A DNA stretch of 64,000 nt. It comes from Sequoia sempervirens. Lineage: Eukaryota; Streptophyta; Pinopsida; Cupressales; Cupressaceae. Below, one piece after another: positions 35,400 to 46,000 of this stretch. The notes beneath the pieces were generated by a model. That model was not told the DNA's origin. It saw nothing but the letters and a program-made list of their open reading frames with translations, and made no database searches. The position numbers and the translations under genes were made by a program. How positions within the stretch are numbered: position 1 is the first letter of the stretch; each line of letters begins with the position of its first letter. The stretch spans positions 531,438,751 to 531,502,750 of the forward strand of contig VDFB02193867.1 in assembly GCA_007258455.2 (NCBI GenBank), written 5' to 3'.

Positions 35400-35615
35400 A
35401 ACTTCCTTAGATGCTGCTTGTTTTATTCTCTTTTGTCTGGTTTTTTGTGTCATTGGTTGTTGTTTACTGATGGGGTATTGATTGTTGTTTAATCATCTTG
35501 ATTTTTGTGTTGGTGGGGCAACCAATCTGCTTTATCTTTACTACCTTTTCTCTTCTTTTGTATAGGGTTTCAGGGCCCCTTCAAAACCTATTTATCGCTA
35601 ATAAAAAATAATTAT
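35400..35615 (+). mobile_element. LINE-like 3' end
   Basis: A T-rich stretch followed by GGTTTCAGGGCCCCTTCAAA and then CTAATAAAAAATAATTATT resembles the 3' ends of plant LINEs. It could end the element that begins at 32470, which would place ORF Y inside it. Confidence 0.45.
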
Positions 35616-36790
35616 TTCAATTTTTAAATATTTGTAAAGTAGAGATTAATTTCTATGCTACACCTATTTCATCTAGTAATAAAAAAGTATTAATATTTCC
35701 ATCAATAAAATAGAGATCTAACTTTGAATTCTAAGTTTTGTGAGTGACCACTAGCCTATTGATAAGGTTTCTAGTCAAATACATAGTGTAATGATTATTT
35801 ATTAAAATTATTTTGAAAATGATTTAAATTGTAGAGGGTTAAATTTACTATAAAATTTTAAATAAAATAAATATTTTTTTTCATCATATTGTAATAAAAA
35901 TATTTGAATAGGTTATAATTGGGTTAAATTTATTATAGTTTGTCATTTTTACAATTTTGTTTTACATTACTATGGGCATATTTTTATAAATATATGTCTT
36001 ATTTAATCAATTCAATTTATTTTGAGCATAAATTTATCTTTCCCCAAAACCCATGCCAACTACGATTATTGATCCTTATGGTTGATGAACTAGGCCATAC
36101 AAGCTCAATCCACCTCTTTCAAATTCTATTTTTCTCACCTTGAGGTTGGCCTTTTTGAAAACTAGCCACTACCTTGTTAGCAACATAAAGTTGTATTCAA
36201 TTAAAGAGCATCTTAAGTCATATCTTTGCAAAAAAAAATCTTTAACATATCAAGATAATGAAAACACGATGATGATATATGCATAAAAATGTCCTTTTAG
36301 AAATGGTAAATATAATGTACATGTATAATATCTTTCAAAAATTTCAATCTTTAAATTATCTAATTGAATATTATAAGGATGAAATCTATATCCTTAGTAC
36401 TATTTCCCATTTATATTGGACTCACTTTTATTTTTTTTCTTGAATGTAGTAAATTAGTTTTCAAGTGCATATTTTTGTGCAAGAGTTGGCTTCTAGCTTT
36501 GCCTTATCAAATTTTGAGTCCCTATCCTAGTGGTCTAGACCCAACCCCTATGTTTATTCTTAGTCAGACTTGTAGATGTGATTTTGACCCCAAACTTCTA
36601 AAATAAAATTTTATTAAGGGCCCAAGCTAACTCACTCACAAATTTGCATTATTTATTATCTCAAGCATGAAATATTTAACATGTGGTGCTAGGGTGTTGT
36701 ATAAAAGGATAAAACCCTCATTCCTCTAGGCATCATCACATTAGATTATGATCTAGCACTGTGCAATCTTTATAATAGTAGTTAGAAGTT
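35616..36790. other. AT-rich stretch without recognised features
   Basis: No gene or clear repeat seen. Short open frames here lack any motif. Confidence 0.5.
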
Positions 36791-36799
36791 TGTAAGGGG

Positions 36800-38039
36800 G
36801 AAAATAAGAATAAGGAAACAACAATGAAATCAAATGAAAGAGATCAAAGCAAGATCAAATCCCAACCATACTTAGGAAATGAAATCAATCAAGTAATGTA
36901 ATCATAAAGAGAACATAAACTGGATTAAAGCATTACAACCATCTTGTGTCGAAGTGTATTTGTATCAATGTCGAATTGCGTTGGATCAATACAAAGCCTC
37001 CATTGTTGTTGCAAAAGCTTCAAAAGGTGTGTTAATGGTGATCAAAGATGTAAGTGTGCTAAACGACTTCAATGGCTATTTTGACGTAACCTCTCCACAA
37101 ATTCTCTAGATTCTCTGATATGTTTTTGAGAAGGAAGAAGGTTTTATAGATTTTCAAGTTTCTGATGAACGATCAAGATTCAACAATGAAAGATCACAAT
37201 CAACTGTTGAAAACTATTAAGAGGAAGTAGATTGAAGAGTTAAGTACTTGCAACTGGCTGCATGATTTCACTTAACTAGTTGCAAGAGATATTGATTGAA
37301 GAGTTAACTCTGCTAATTGACCAAAAGAGTGGTTAGTCAATCTCAATTGACTAGGAGAGAGTGGGAGTTAAGAGAATAAATTGAATAGTTAACTAAATAG
37401 ATTGTTTAGTTAACTAACATTGGTTACTTAGTCAACTAGAACAAAGTGGTCATTAATTTTGAGGGAATAATGCATGAGGGGATAATTAATTAAATAATTA
37501 ATTAATTGTTAGAGGAATATGCAAGATAAGATTTAATTAATAAATTTTAAAAATTATTTATTAATGGATGATGTATTGGATAAGTTAAGTCAAGATATTT
37601 TGAAGGGAAGTAGGATAATTAAATAATTAAAGATAATTATTTAACTATAGAAGAAAAAAGCTAATGAATAACTAAATAATTATTTAATTATAGAAGAAGA
37701 GTGAATGATAAATAATTAAAGATATAATTAAATAAATAGGATTTATTTAACTAATCAAGAAGATTAAAGAATTAAGATATAATTAAATAAATAAGATTTA
37801 TTTATTTAATCAAGAAGATTAATTGAATTAAGATATAATTAATAAAATAGGATTTATTGATTTAATCAAGAAGATTAATTGAAATGAATTAATTAAATAA
37901 CATAAAGTCATTTAATTAATAGTGGAAATTTGATTTTAGACAATAATTAAATAATTGAACATTATTTAATCACTAGGGAAAGACAAATATTAGTGTTAAA
38001 ATGCTAGTTCATAGGCAAGGACAATTTTAGGTATCTACA
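36800..38039 (-). mobile_element. 3' LTR of gypsy element 2 (far end not located)
   Basis: Minus strand starts TGTAGATACCTAAAATTG at 38039, just after a purine tract, as in many plant Tat-type elements. The shared LTR at 48544-49524 starts TGTATACGTCTAAAAATGG, similar at the start but clearly diverged further in. An AT-rich block at 37440-37990 includes about three copies of a unit of roughly 63 bp (AATCAAGAAGATTAA and AATTAAGATATAATT words). The left boundary is a guess. Confidence 0.5.
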
Positions 38040-38056
38040 TTTTGCCTCTCTTTGAT
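38040..38056 (-). promoter_or_regulatory. Polypurine tract of element 2
   Basis: Minus strand reads ATCAAAGAGAGGCAAAA directly before the LTR start TGTAGATACC. It primes plus-strand synthesis in LTR elements. Compare 49525-49541. Confidence 0.65.
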
Positions 38057-39740
38057 ACAATGTGATTTTGAGCATTGTGTCAAAGAAAAATAATTTTTTT
38101 TTACTAAGGAGTTGCCCCGATGACAGCAGGATAGCATGGTGCCCCCTTGAGAAATTTGGTGAAAATTCTAGATAATGAACCAATTTTTCTAATATGTTGA
38201 TGTGATGCATTTAAGTGCAAGGACTGATAGAAGAAATGTTGACTAGAAGAAAATGTTAGTAGGATTAGAGGATAGAAGAAATTAGATTATTGATGATATG
38301 TAAAACATGATGAGTTTTCTTTTGCTTCATGGAGACTAAGTAATGTTTAGCAATCCTTATTAATGTAACAAATAGACACAATGCACTAGGGTATTAATGA
38401 CCAAGGTGGATTTATATCCATCGTGTAGACTTTGACTTTGCAAACAAGGAGTATTCTTGCTCATACCATACATACAAAAACCTTGTTAGAGTGTATGGGT
38501 TAGAAGTTCAGAGCATTTTGGACGAGTGCACAAAGAGGTATGAGGAACCAAACATGCAATGCCACTTGAGTTGCTTGAAACGACTTCCACACACACAAGG
38601 AAAGTATTCTCCATGGTAGTATTGCAAAAATATCCAACAAATAGAGAAAACAAAAATCAATGATAAATGACCCATTCCTTCTCTAAATCCTTAATGGACA
38701 TCCTTAAGAGATCCTGGGAATGAGACAATAAGATAAATCAAAATATAAGATCACAAAAGATAAACAATGATGTAGTATCACTTTTCATGATTGTTTTGAC
38801 GTTTCAGGATTATCCATCCATGATGTCTATTGTAGGAATGATTTATCCATTAAGAAATATGTCAAGATGTTGATGATGATTTTCAAAAGGTAGGGTAGTT
38901 AATACTTAGGCAATGTTTTAGTCTAATCATGATCCAATCGTTTGGTTTCTTTGCTTGGAAGTTTTGGATTTTGTTGTTTTCTTTGTCAAAGGGTGAGGGT
39001 GATGATTGTTTATTATAGATGAAGAGTTTATTATGGATAGGTGATAATGGAGATAGGATTTTTGAGATTTTTGAATGTTTTTGTGCTTTTGAAGTTATTT
39101 GATGTTTTTTTGAAAATGTTTGGATTTTTTTTGGTGTTTTGAGAGATTTAGAAACCAAGACATATACTTGAAGGGGATTGACCTAATGCCTTGGGGGCTC
39201 ATTGATGATGGCCTTGCTTACATTATACACATAGAGAAGATGTAGTTCAACTCTTTGACTCAAAGCATAAAATGTTTTCAGGATTTTGATGTTTCAAACT
39301 TTGTTTTGGATTTTGTTTGTTTTCTAGATTTTTTTTTTAATTTTTGATAGTTTTTGACAATGGTGGGATGAACAAGGATCCAATCCGCTACTAGTTTTAG
39401 GAAGTTACCCCCAGTTTCAGAAAAAAGATTACGTTTATTAGGGTAGACAAATTTTGATGGTGTATCAAGGTCCAACACTTGATCAGTTACTAAGCCATAG
39501 TTCGATACATGTTTTATTATGGGATAGATGGGGTGGATGTAACAGATAGTTCTGATAGGTAGAAATGCAAGAATTATTCAAACATAGCGCCTATTTACTA
39601 GGTTTTCACTATGGTACCGGTCCTAGAAGTGCCACAGGGTGGTTTTCACTTAAAGGACGTTTTATTTCTCTTTACTATTTTCTCTTTTGTTTTGACTTTT
39701 TTTCCTTTTTTGTTTTTTTTCTTGGGATATTCTGATGTGC
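38057..39740. other. Spacer between integrase and 3' LTR of element 2
   Basis: About 1.7 kb without a recognised gene. T-rich stretches at 39040-39140 and 39300-39360 resemble those after the integrase of element 3. Element 3 has 6.3 kb at this place, because of its PMD gene and arrays. Confidence 0.5.
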
Positions 39741-40760
39741 TCAAGTGTAAAACCTTTTGAGATGGCTTCTATTTAGAGGTTCGGCTAAAGGTTCTCCTTT
39801 AGGAGTATCCAATTGATATGCTCCAAAGCCATAGCTTGCTGTTATGATAAAAGGACCTAACCAGTTTGGTTCAAATTTACCCTTTCCATCTTGATTTAGC
39901 TAGATCTTCTAATTTTCTTTTAGTACCAAGTCACCAACTTGAAAGCTTCTATTCTTTATCTTCTTGTTATAGCTTTGCTTGAGTCAATTCTGATAAACCT
40001 AGAGATGGTTTAATGCACTCAAATGACTTTCATCTAGAAATTCTAGCTCATTAAGTATGGATACTTAATATTCCTCATTGCTAACCATGCCTTTTAGGGA
40101 AACTCATAGTGATGAGATATCGACTTTGATAGGTAGGATTGCTTCAAATCCATAGACCAAGGAAAATGTTGTTGCACCCATGGGTGTACGAATGCTGGTT
40201 CGGTAAGCCCATAAGGCTGGGTTTAGCTACAAATTCCAATCACAACTAGTGTCATTAACAATATTTTTCAATATTCTCAAAATGGTTTTATTGGATGCTT
40301 TAGCCTGACCATTTCCTTTGGGATAGTATGGGGTTTAGAATTAGTGTTGGATAGAGAAATTTGAACAAAGTTCATGGACATCTTGGTTCTTGAATGGAGT
40401 TTCATTATCTATTATGATAGTTTGCAAGATTCCATATTGATAGATGAAATAATTCAAGATAAACTTGGATATTTGTTTCCCTGTGATGCAAGTTAATAGA
40501 ATAACTTCTATCCACTTTGTAAAGTATTCTTTTGCAGTTATAATTAATTTGTGCTCATTGGATGAAGTGAGAGATATCTTTCCTATCAAGTCAAGTACCC
40601 ACTGTGAGAAAGGCCATGGTGTAGTTATAGGTCATAGCTCATGTGCTAGTGTGTGAACAAGATCATTGTGTTGTTGACATTGGTGACACTTTCTTGAACT
40701 TAATGAATGGATTCTTGCTCCATTGAGGGCCAATAATATCGTGTTCTTAGTAACTTCTAT
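39741..40760 (-). pseudogene. Integrase of element 2, with catalytic Glu replaced
   Basis: 40589-40341 reads IGKISLTSSNEHKLIITAKE and IIIDNETPF, the first two acidic positions. The last motif reads GNGQAKASNK where element 3 and other integrases have GNGQAEASNK, so the catalytic Glu is Lys. The C-terminal region continues in the same frame with VGDLVLKEN, NWLGPFIITA and a GAYQLDTPKGE block, ending at TGA 39741. Stops include several TAG where Gln fits. The zinc region further upstream is badly decayed. Confidence 0.8.
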
Positions 40761-40891
40761 ACTAGATTAGGCAAGACCCACAAACACCTTTATGTACTTC
40801 TTGTAAGGCGGTTTGCACTTCGTCTGTGTTGAGACATCAGAGTAATTACCATCTAGACTTTGATAGTATAGGTATCTCCTAGGATGGTGAA

Positions 40892-41580
40892 TTAGAAAGT
40901 TTTGCAAACAAAGGTTTTCTTTCTATTTATCATTAAGTCAGGGGTTATGATCCCGTGCTGAATATAAGAAAACATGTCTTGGTACCAAGGCAATTTAGGA
41001 CCAACAACATCACATACAAGTTCTAATTTTGGGATATCAAATGATGGTATAAGTAGTTGATCCATGGGGAATTCATATTTGGGAATATTTTGGGGTATGT
41101 CCAAAAGTGAACCTATTGTTTCCATGGCATCAACTACTTTGTGGTTGATTTTGGGAACTTGTTCAAAGGTGATGACCACAAAGTACCGCTTAAATCTGTC
41201 CACCACTCTTTTGTATGACATAAGCTTGCCATCCTTCATCTAGTACTCATCATTTACCTACCTTATGACTAATTGGGAGTTACCATAGACTTGTAGTTCC
41301 TTTATCTTCCATTCTATGGCCATCTTCAATCCAATGATGTGTGCTTCATATTCATAAATGTTGTTAGTACATGGAAAGGAAATCATGTAAGCTTTAGGTA
41401 TAATATCTCTTTGAGGTGTGAGAAATAGGATACCTACCCTTGAGCCATGTTGAGTTTGGGATTCATCAAAGTACAAGGTCCAATGGCTTGACTGATCAAT
41501 TCTAAGTATATTTTCATCTAGAAATTCTGATACTAGAGGCTGATGATCTTCCATCGGTGCATCTGCTAACTGATTTGCTA
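40892..41580 (-). pseudogene. Archaeal-type RNase H of element 2 (between gypsy RNase H and integrase)
   Basis: 41554-41258 reads HWTLYFDESQTQHGSRVGIL, TNNIYEYEAHIIGLKMA and VYGNSQLVI. 41239-40892 reads the rest (VDRFKRYFVVITFEQVPKIN and NHKVVDAMETI). The third catalytic position is N (VYGNS, usually GDS), so activity is unlikely. This is the usual Tat order, unlike element 1. Confidence 0.8.
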
Positions 41581-41589
41581 TTACTTGTC

Positions 41590-42595
41590 CTTATATGGAT
41601 TTTTTGTCAATGTATTCTATGTTAAATTCACTAAGTGTCATTACCCACTTAGCGATCCTCTCTATTAGAGCCGTCTTTTCCAATAGATACTTTAAGAGAT
41701 CCACTTTTGATATCAACTTTACTTGCCTGTTTAATATGTAGTGCCTAAACTTCTATGCTATGAAGACAACAGATAGACATGCTATTTCTATGGGTGTATA
41801 GTTTAATTTGATCGTACTATGGTTTGACTAATATAGTATACTTCTCTTTCCTTGTTTTGGTCATCCAATTGTGCTAGTAGAGCTCCTAAAGCTACCAGTG
41901 TCATAAATACGTACAAGATGATTGTCTTATCTTGAATTGGAGGCATCAACACTAGAGGAGTGAGAAAATAATCCTTGACCTGTTGGAAATCCTGATCACG
42001 TCTACCATACCATTTGAATGTTATGTTCTTATGTAGAAAATGGGTGAATGGATGACACTTATTTGCTAACTGTGTGATGAACCTTTTGATGGATTGAAGC
42101 TTACCTTGTAGACTTCATAGTTGATTCAATTTTTTTTGAGGAGGCATTTCTAGGATAAATTTAACCTTGGTGAGATCCACTTTAATGCCTCTTCTTGATA
42201 TAATGCAACCCAACAGTTTCCTAGATGTCACACCAAATATGCACTTCTTTAGATTGAGATGCAGGTTGTATTCCTCTAGTCTGTCAAATACCTTGGCTAG
42301 GTTAGCTAGATGATCTTTTATTTTGATTGATTTTGCTAATATGTTGTCCACATAGTCCTCCATGATGATGTGCAACATATCATGGAAAATGGTGGTCATT
42401 GCTCATTGGTAGGTTGCCCCTACATTCTTCAAAATGAATGGCATGATGTTCCAACAAAAGGTTCCCCATGCATAGGTGAAAGTTGTTTTATGTTGATCTT
42501 TGGGGGAAATCTTGATTTGATTGTATCCAGAAAAACCATCCATCAATGAAAGCATTTCATGCATTGCAGTTAGGTCAACAATCATGTCAATGGGT
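41590..42595 (-). pseudogene. RT (second part) and gypsy RNase H of element 2
   Basis: 42595-42403 reads MIVDLTAMHEMLSLMDGFSG and the region up to KNVGATYQ. 42399-42115 carries MEDYVDNILAKS, so the YVDD active site is YVDN, and LNLKKCIFGVTSRKLLG. The gypsy RNase H follows at about 42000-41620 with frame changes. It joins the first part of RT across a 1.2-kb insertion at 42596-43819. Confidence 0.8.
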
Positions 42596-43819
42596 GCTGG
42601 CAAGAAGTTGAGTCCACTTTTTGGCCAAAAAGTGGGTGTTTTCCTTGATTTTCAAAATTTGTCACATTTGACCTTAAAATTTGAAGCACTTAGAGATGGA
42701 ATCTTAAAAAAATTCATTCATCATAAAATGTAGTACTCAGAGTCTAGTTTCTACATATGTAATTTATTTCAATACCCAAATGATACAAATTGATTTTCAA
42801 TAGGCATTTCTAAAAACCAGTGTTTAAAAGTCACTTTTTTTTACTAGACCATGCATGTGTACGTCATCCATATTTTGACCTAAATAATCATATTTTTCTA
42901 AATCCTTTTGGGAAAAGATTTGTAACTCACTGAAGCACGCTTTCCATATTTTTTTATAATTTTTTATTGAATTTTTTTTTGTTAATTTTTTATTGGCCAT
43001 ATTTGGTGTTTTGAAAAATCATTGTGTACATCATGCATAAGATGACCTAAAATTATCATTCTTTGATTTTTTTAAATTGAAAGAATTGACTAAAGTACGC
43101 TTTCGTACAATTTGATTTTCAAAAAATTATGTTAATAAAAAGTTATTAAAATACTAAAAACCCCTAATAATTCAAGTTTATGGACCTGTTTCATCAAAAA
43201 TTAATTGAAAAATAGAAAAAATAATCCAATTGTAAAAAAAATTACATATTTGGAATCTACACGGTCTCATCTATAATGGGTTTTAATTTCGTCAAAAAAT
43301 TCTGCAAAAAAAGTCTTCAACATATGCCCAAAGTCACTATTTTCTTGTGGCATTGCCAAGACCTTCAACTTGTAGGTCAAACCAGGTGTAGGGCCTAGGT
43401 TCGGGTCCCCAAGCCTTTTCCTGAACCAAAAATAAAAATAAAAACTTGACCAAAAATTCAAATTTTAAAAAATGGGAGCCAATTCTAAAATGGGATCCCG
43501 TTTCATAATTATTTTTTTTTAATGTTTTTATGAGACGAGATCCCATTTTAAAATGTGATCCCATTTCTTAAAAGCATAATTTTTTTTATGCTTTTTTTGA
43601 AATGGGACCCCGTTTACAAAATGAGATCATTTTTTTTAAAATATAAATAAATATTTTTTTATGAAATGAGATCCCGTTTTTTAAGAAACGGGATCCCATT
43701 TTTGGCTCAGGGCCCCAAACTTAAACGAGATCCCATTTTGTTGAAGCCAATTTTGGGTTTTTTGCAAAGGAAAATACTTCAATGTCTTGTGGAATCATCT
43801 TCTTGCATTTACCCCAATG
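42596..43819. mobile_element. Unclassified 1.2-kb insertion in the RT gene of element 2
   Basis: RT homology stops at PLPI on one side and resumes at PIDMIVDL on the other. ATGGGT flanks the insert on both sides (42590-42595 and 43820-43825), as a 6-bp target duplication would. Near each end, GGCAAGAAG and CTTCTTGCA face each other as a short imperfect inverted repeat. A perfect 22-bp palindrome centred on GGCC lies at 42614-42635. At 43490-43740 about eight copies of an RGGATCCCRTTT word occur. No transposase is seen, so it would be a non-autonomous element of unknown class. Confidence 0.6.
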
Positions 43820-43825
43820 ATGGGT

Positions 43826-44250
43826 AGGGGGAAGTCATCCTTAGGGCATGCCTTGTTGAGATCCCTAAAGTTTATGTAGATCTATATGCCCCCAGTGGGT
43901 TTTGACACTGGTACAAGGTAAGATACCCACTCAGGATAGTTGATGGGTGTGATGAAGCCCACGTCTAGAAGTTTCTAAAGCTCCACTTTGACCAAAAGTG
44001 CTATTTGTGGGTACATCTTGTGTAGCTTTTGTTTGACAAGTTTAGCTCCAATGAACACTATTAGGTGATGTACTACCAAAGCTGGATCCAACCCTGGCAT
44101 GTCTGCATATGTCAATGCAAAGTTGATTTTGTGTTCATTAATGAATTTTGAGAAGTTTTTCTTTTCCTCAGGATCGAGGGAAGTTGCATGATATGTTATT
44201 TTTGGTGTCTCCGTTGTACCCACATTGATAGGTTCAAAAAATTCAACCAA
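43826..44250 (-). pseudogene. RT (first part) of element 2
   Basis: 44250-43975 reads the pre-RT region (FALTYADMPGLDPALVVHHL, KLVKQKLHKMYPQIALLVKV), matching element 3. It continues with TAG or indel interruptions through WVSYLVPVSKPTGG and LNKACPKDDFPLPI to the insertion. Confidence 0.8.
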
Positions 44251-44599
44251 GAGTGTTGATTTTTCTTAATATTCTATAATGGGGAGATTGAATCCTCCAT
44301 CTTCGGGCACCTCAAAGAGGTTTTCACCCTCAAATATGTCCTTTGTTTTTCTCTTTTCTTGATCCGATATAGCCACATTGTGGTTTTATTTAAGGGACCT
44401 CTTTTTTATTTTAAAATTTTAAAATTTATTTTTGCGATTGGAGGACACAATCTCCCCTCCAAAATATGCTCCTTGATCAAGATCCATTATAAAATTGGCC
44501 TTATGATCTCCTTGTGGTATATCAGTTCGAAGTCTCGTGAACTTTGCAATAGCTTCATCATTTTGGAATGAGTCCAAAATAAGTGTATGATGTTGTTGG

Positions 44600-45110
44600 T
44601 CCTAGTCTATTAACTGTGGGTAAAGCAAGGGAATTTTATCATTGGTATCAACAAAGCTTATGGAGGTCGTAGATAGGGTAGGGATATCAGATTTATCAAG
44701 GATCCATAGGGTATCCAGGTTATAATCAATAGAGGCACAAGAATCCCATTTGTATTCACTATAATCAATTTCAGTGTGGTAATATTTAGATGTAGGTTCA
44801 ATAATGATGGTATTTATGTTAAGGTTTCCAGATATGTTTTGGATATACAAGTAGTCATCTAAATGGTCATAATCATTTGATGTATCAACAACGGTAGAAG
44901 GAGCTCCTTCCCCATTAGAGGTGCTTTCGGTGCTTGGGGTAATCATGTCTAATGAACCATAGTTTAGTCCAAGATTCTTCTGGCGCTTTTCTATGATAAC
45001 TGGTTCTCTTATACCTTGTTCATGTAGACCAAGGCCACCTTTTCTAGTGAACCCCATTCTTTTTGCTATTTGATATCCTTTATTGTTTTGATCAATAGGG
45101 AGAGGAGGTA
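44600..45110 (-). pseudogene. Protease-RT linker of element 2 with G-patch-like motif
   Basis: The frame reads GYQIAKRMGFTRKGGLGLHE then QGIREPVIIE and NLGLNYG. The glycine pattern resembles a G-patch (nucleic-acid-binding). Element 3 has the same motif in the same place. The rest is acidic and of low complexity (45000-44602). Confidence 0.55.
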
Positions 45111-46000
45111 GTGGTTTCTCATATACTTCTTTTTAAATCCATGAAGACAGATCTTCTTCAAACACTTCTTCATCTTGCATGTCTCCCCACTTGGTGAAAA
45201 TAGTGAGTTTGAATTCCATTGTAACAACTTGAACATGCTTGATCTCTGTCAGTCTTCCATAAGTCTTTGGTATTGGGGAAGAATTCCAATGCAAAAAGGA
45301 TTGGTTGAAATGGTATTCTCAACATCCCTTATCAAGCACTTGGATCTTAAGTTCAGATTTTGGTGGTTCAGTTGATGAAGGTGCAGTGGAGAACGGAGGT
45401 AGTGATGATGGGTCAACATATGAAAAAGAGTGGAAAGATCTATTGTTGCTGGGTATTTGAAGAATCTTTTTGTACTTCTCTTCTAATTTTGTGTAGTAAT
45501 GAAAAGGTTCAGGGTCAGTACATATTGTAATTTCGTTATGATTATAAGGAAATTTTAAGCACTAATGGAATATGGAAGGGAATGCTTGTAAGGCATGGAC
45601 CCATGGTCATCCCAAGAGAAGATTGTATGGTAGCTCAAGATCTAGTACTTGGCATGTTGTCTTTGCTATCACTGGTCCTATTTGAATAGGAGATCTGATT
45701 GTTCCTTTTGAGTTTCTCTACATATCATCATAAGCCCTTATGGTGATAATTTTTCTTTTATATATTATGTCATCATAATATCCTAGTTGTTTTACTAATT
45801 TTAGGGTACAATGTTTAAGCGTCCACTGTTATCTATTAGTACTCTCTTGACCTTATGTTTATGGACACAAAATTCTAGATAGAGAGCTTGATTGTGGAAA
45901 GATTTTTGTGGAAGGTCTTTCTTAGAAAAGACTAAGTGATGGGTGGAGATGATGTTTCCAACCATGACTTGAAACTAATCAATGTTAAGGTCATTAGGGA
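45111..46000 (-). pseudogene. Protease region of element 2, badly decayed
   Basis: By position and by weak similarity to element 3 (60750-60466) this should hold protease. I see only scraps: at about 45690-45600 a segment equals the QVLDRDLAYNILLGRPWIH region of element 3 in changed form. The D-G active-site motif is not clear. Confidence 0.4.

Noticed and set aside
43267..43564. Short minus-strand frames in the 1.2-kb insert as a transposase
   Set aside because: They read through the GGATCCC repeats and lack any known motif.
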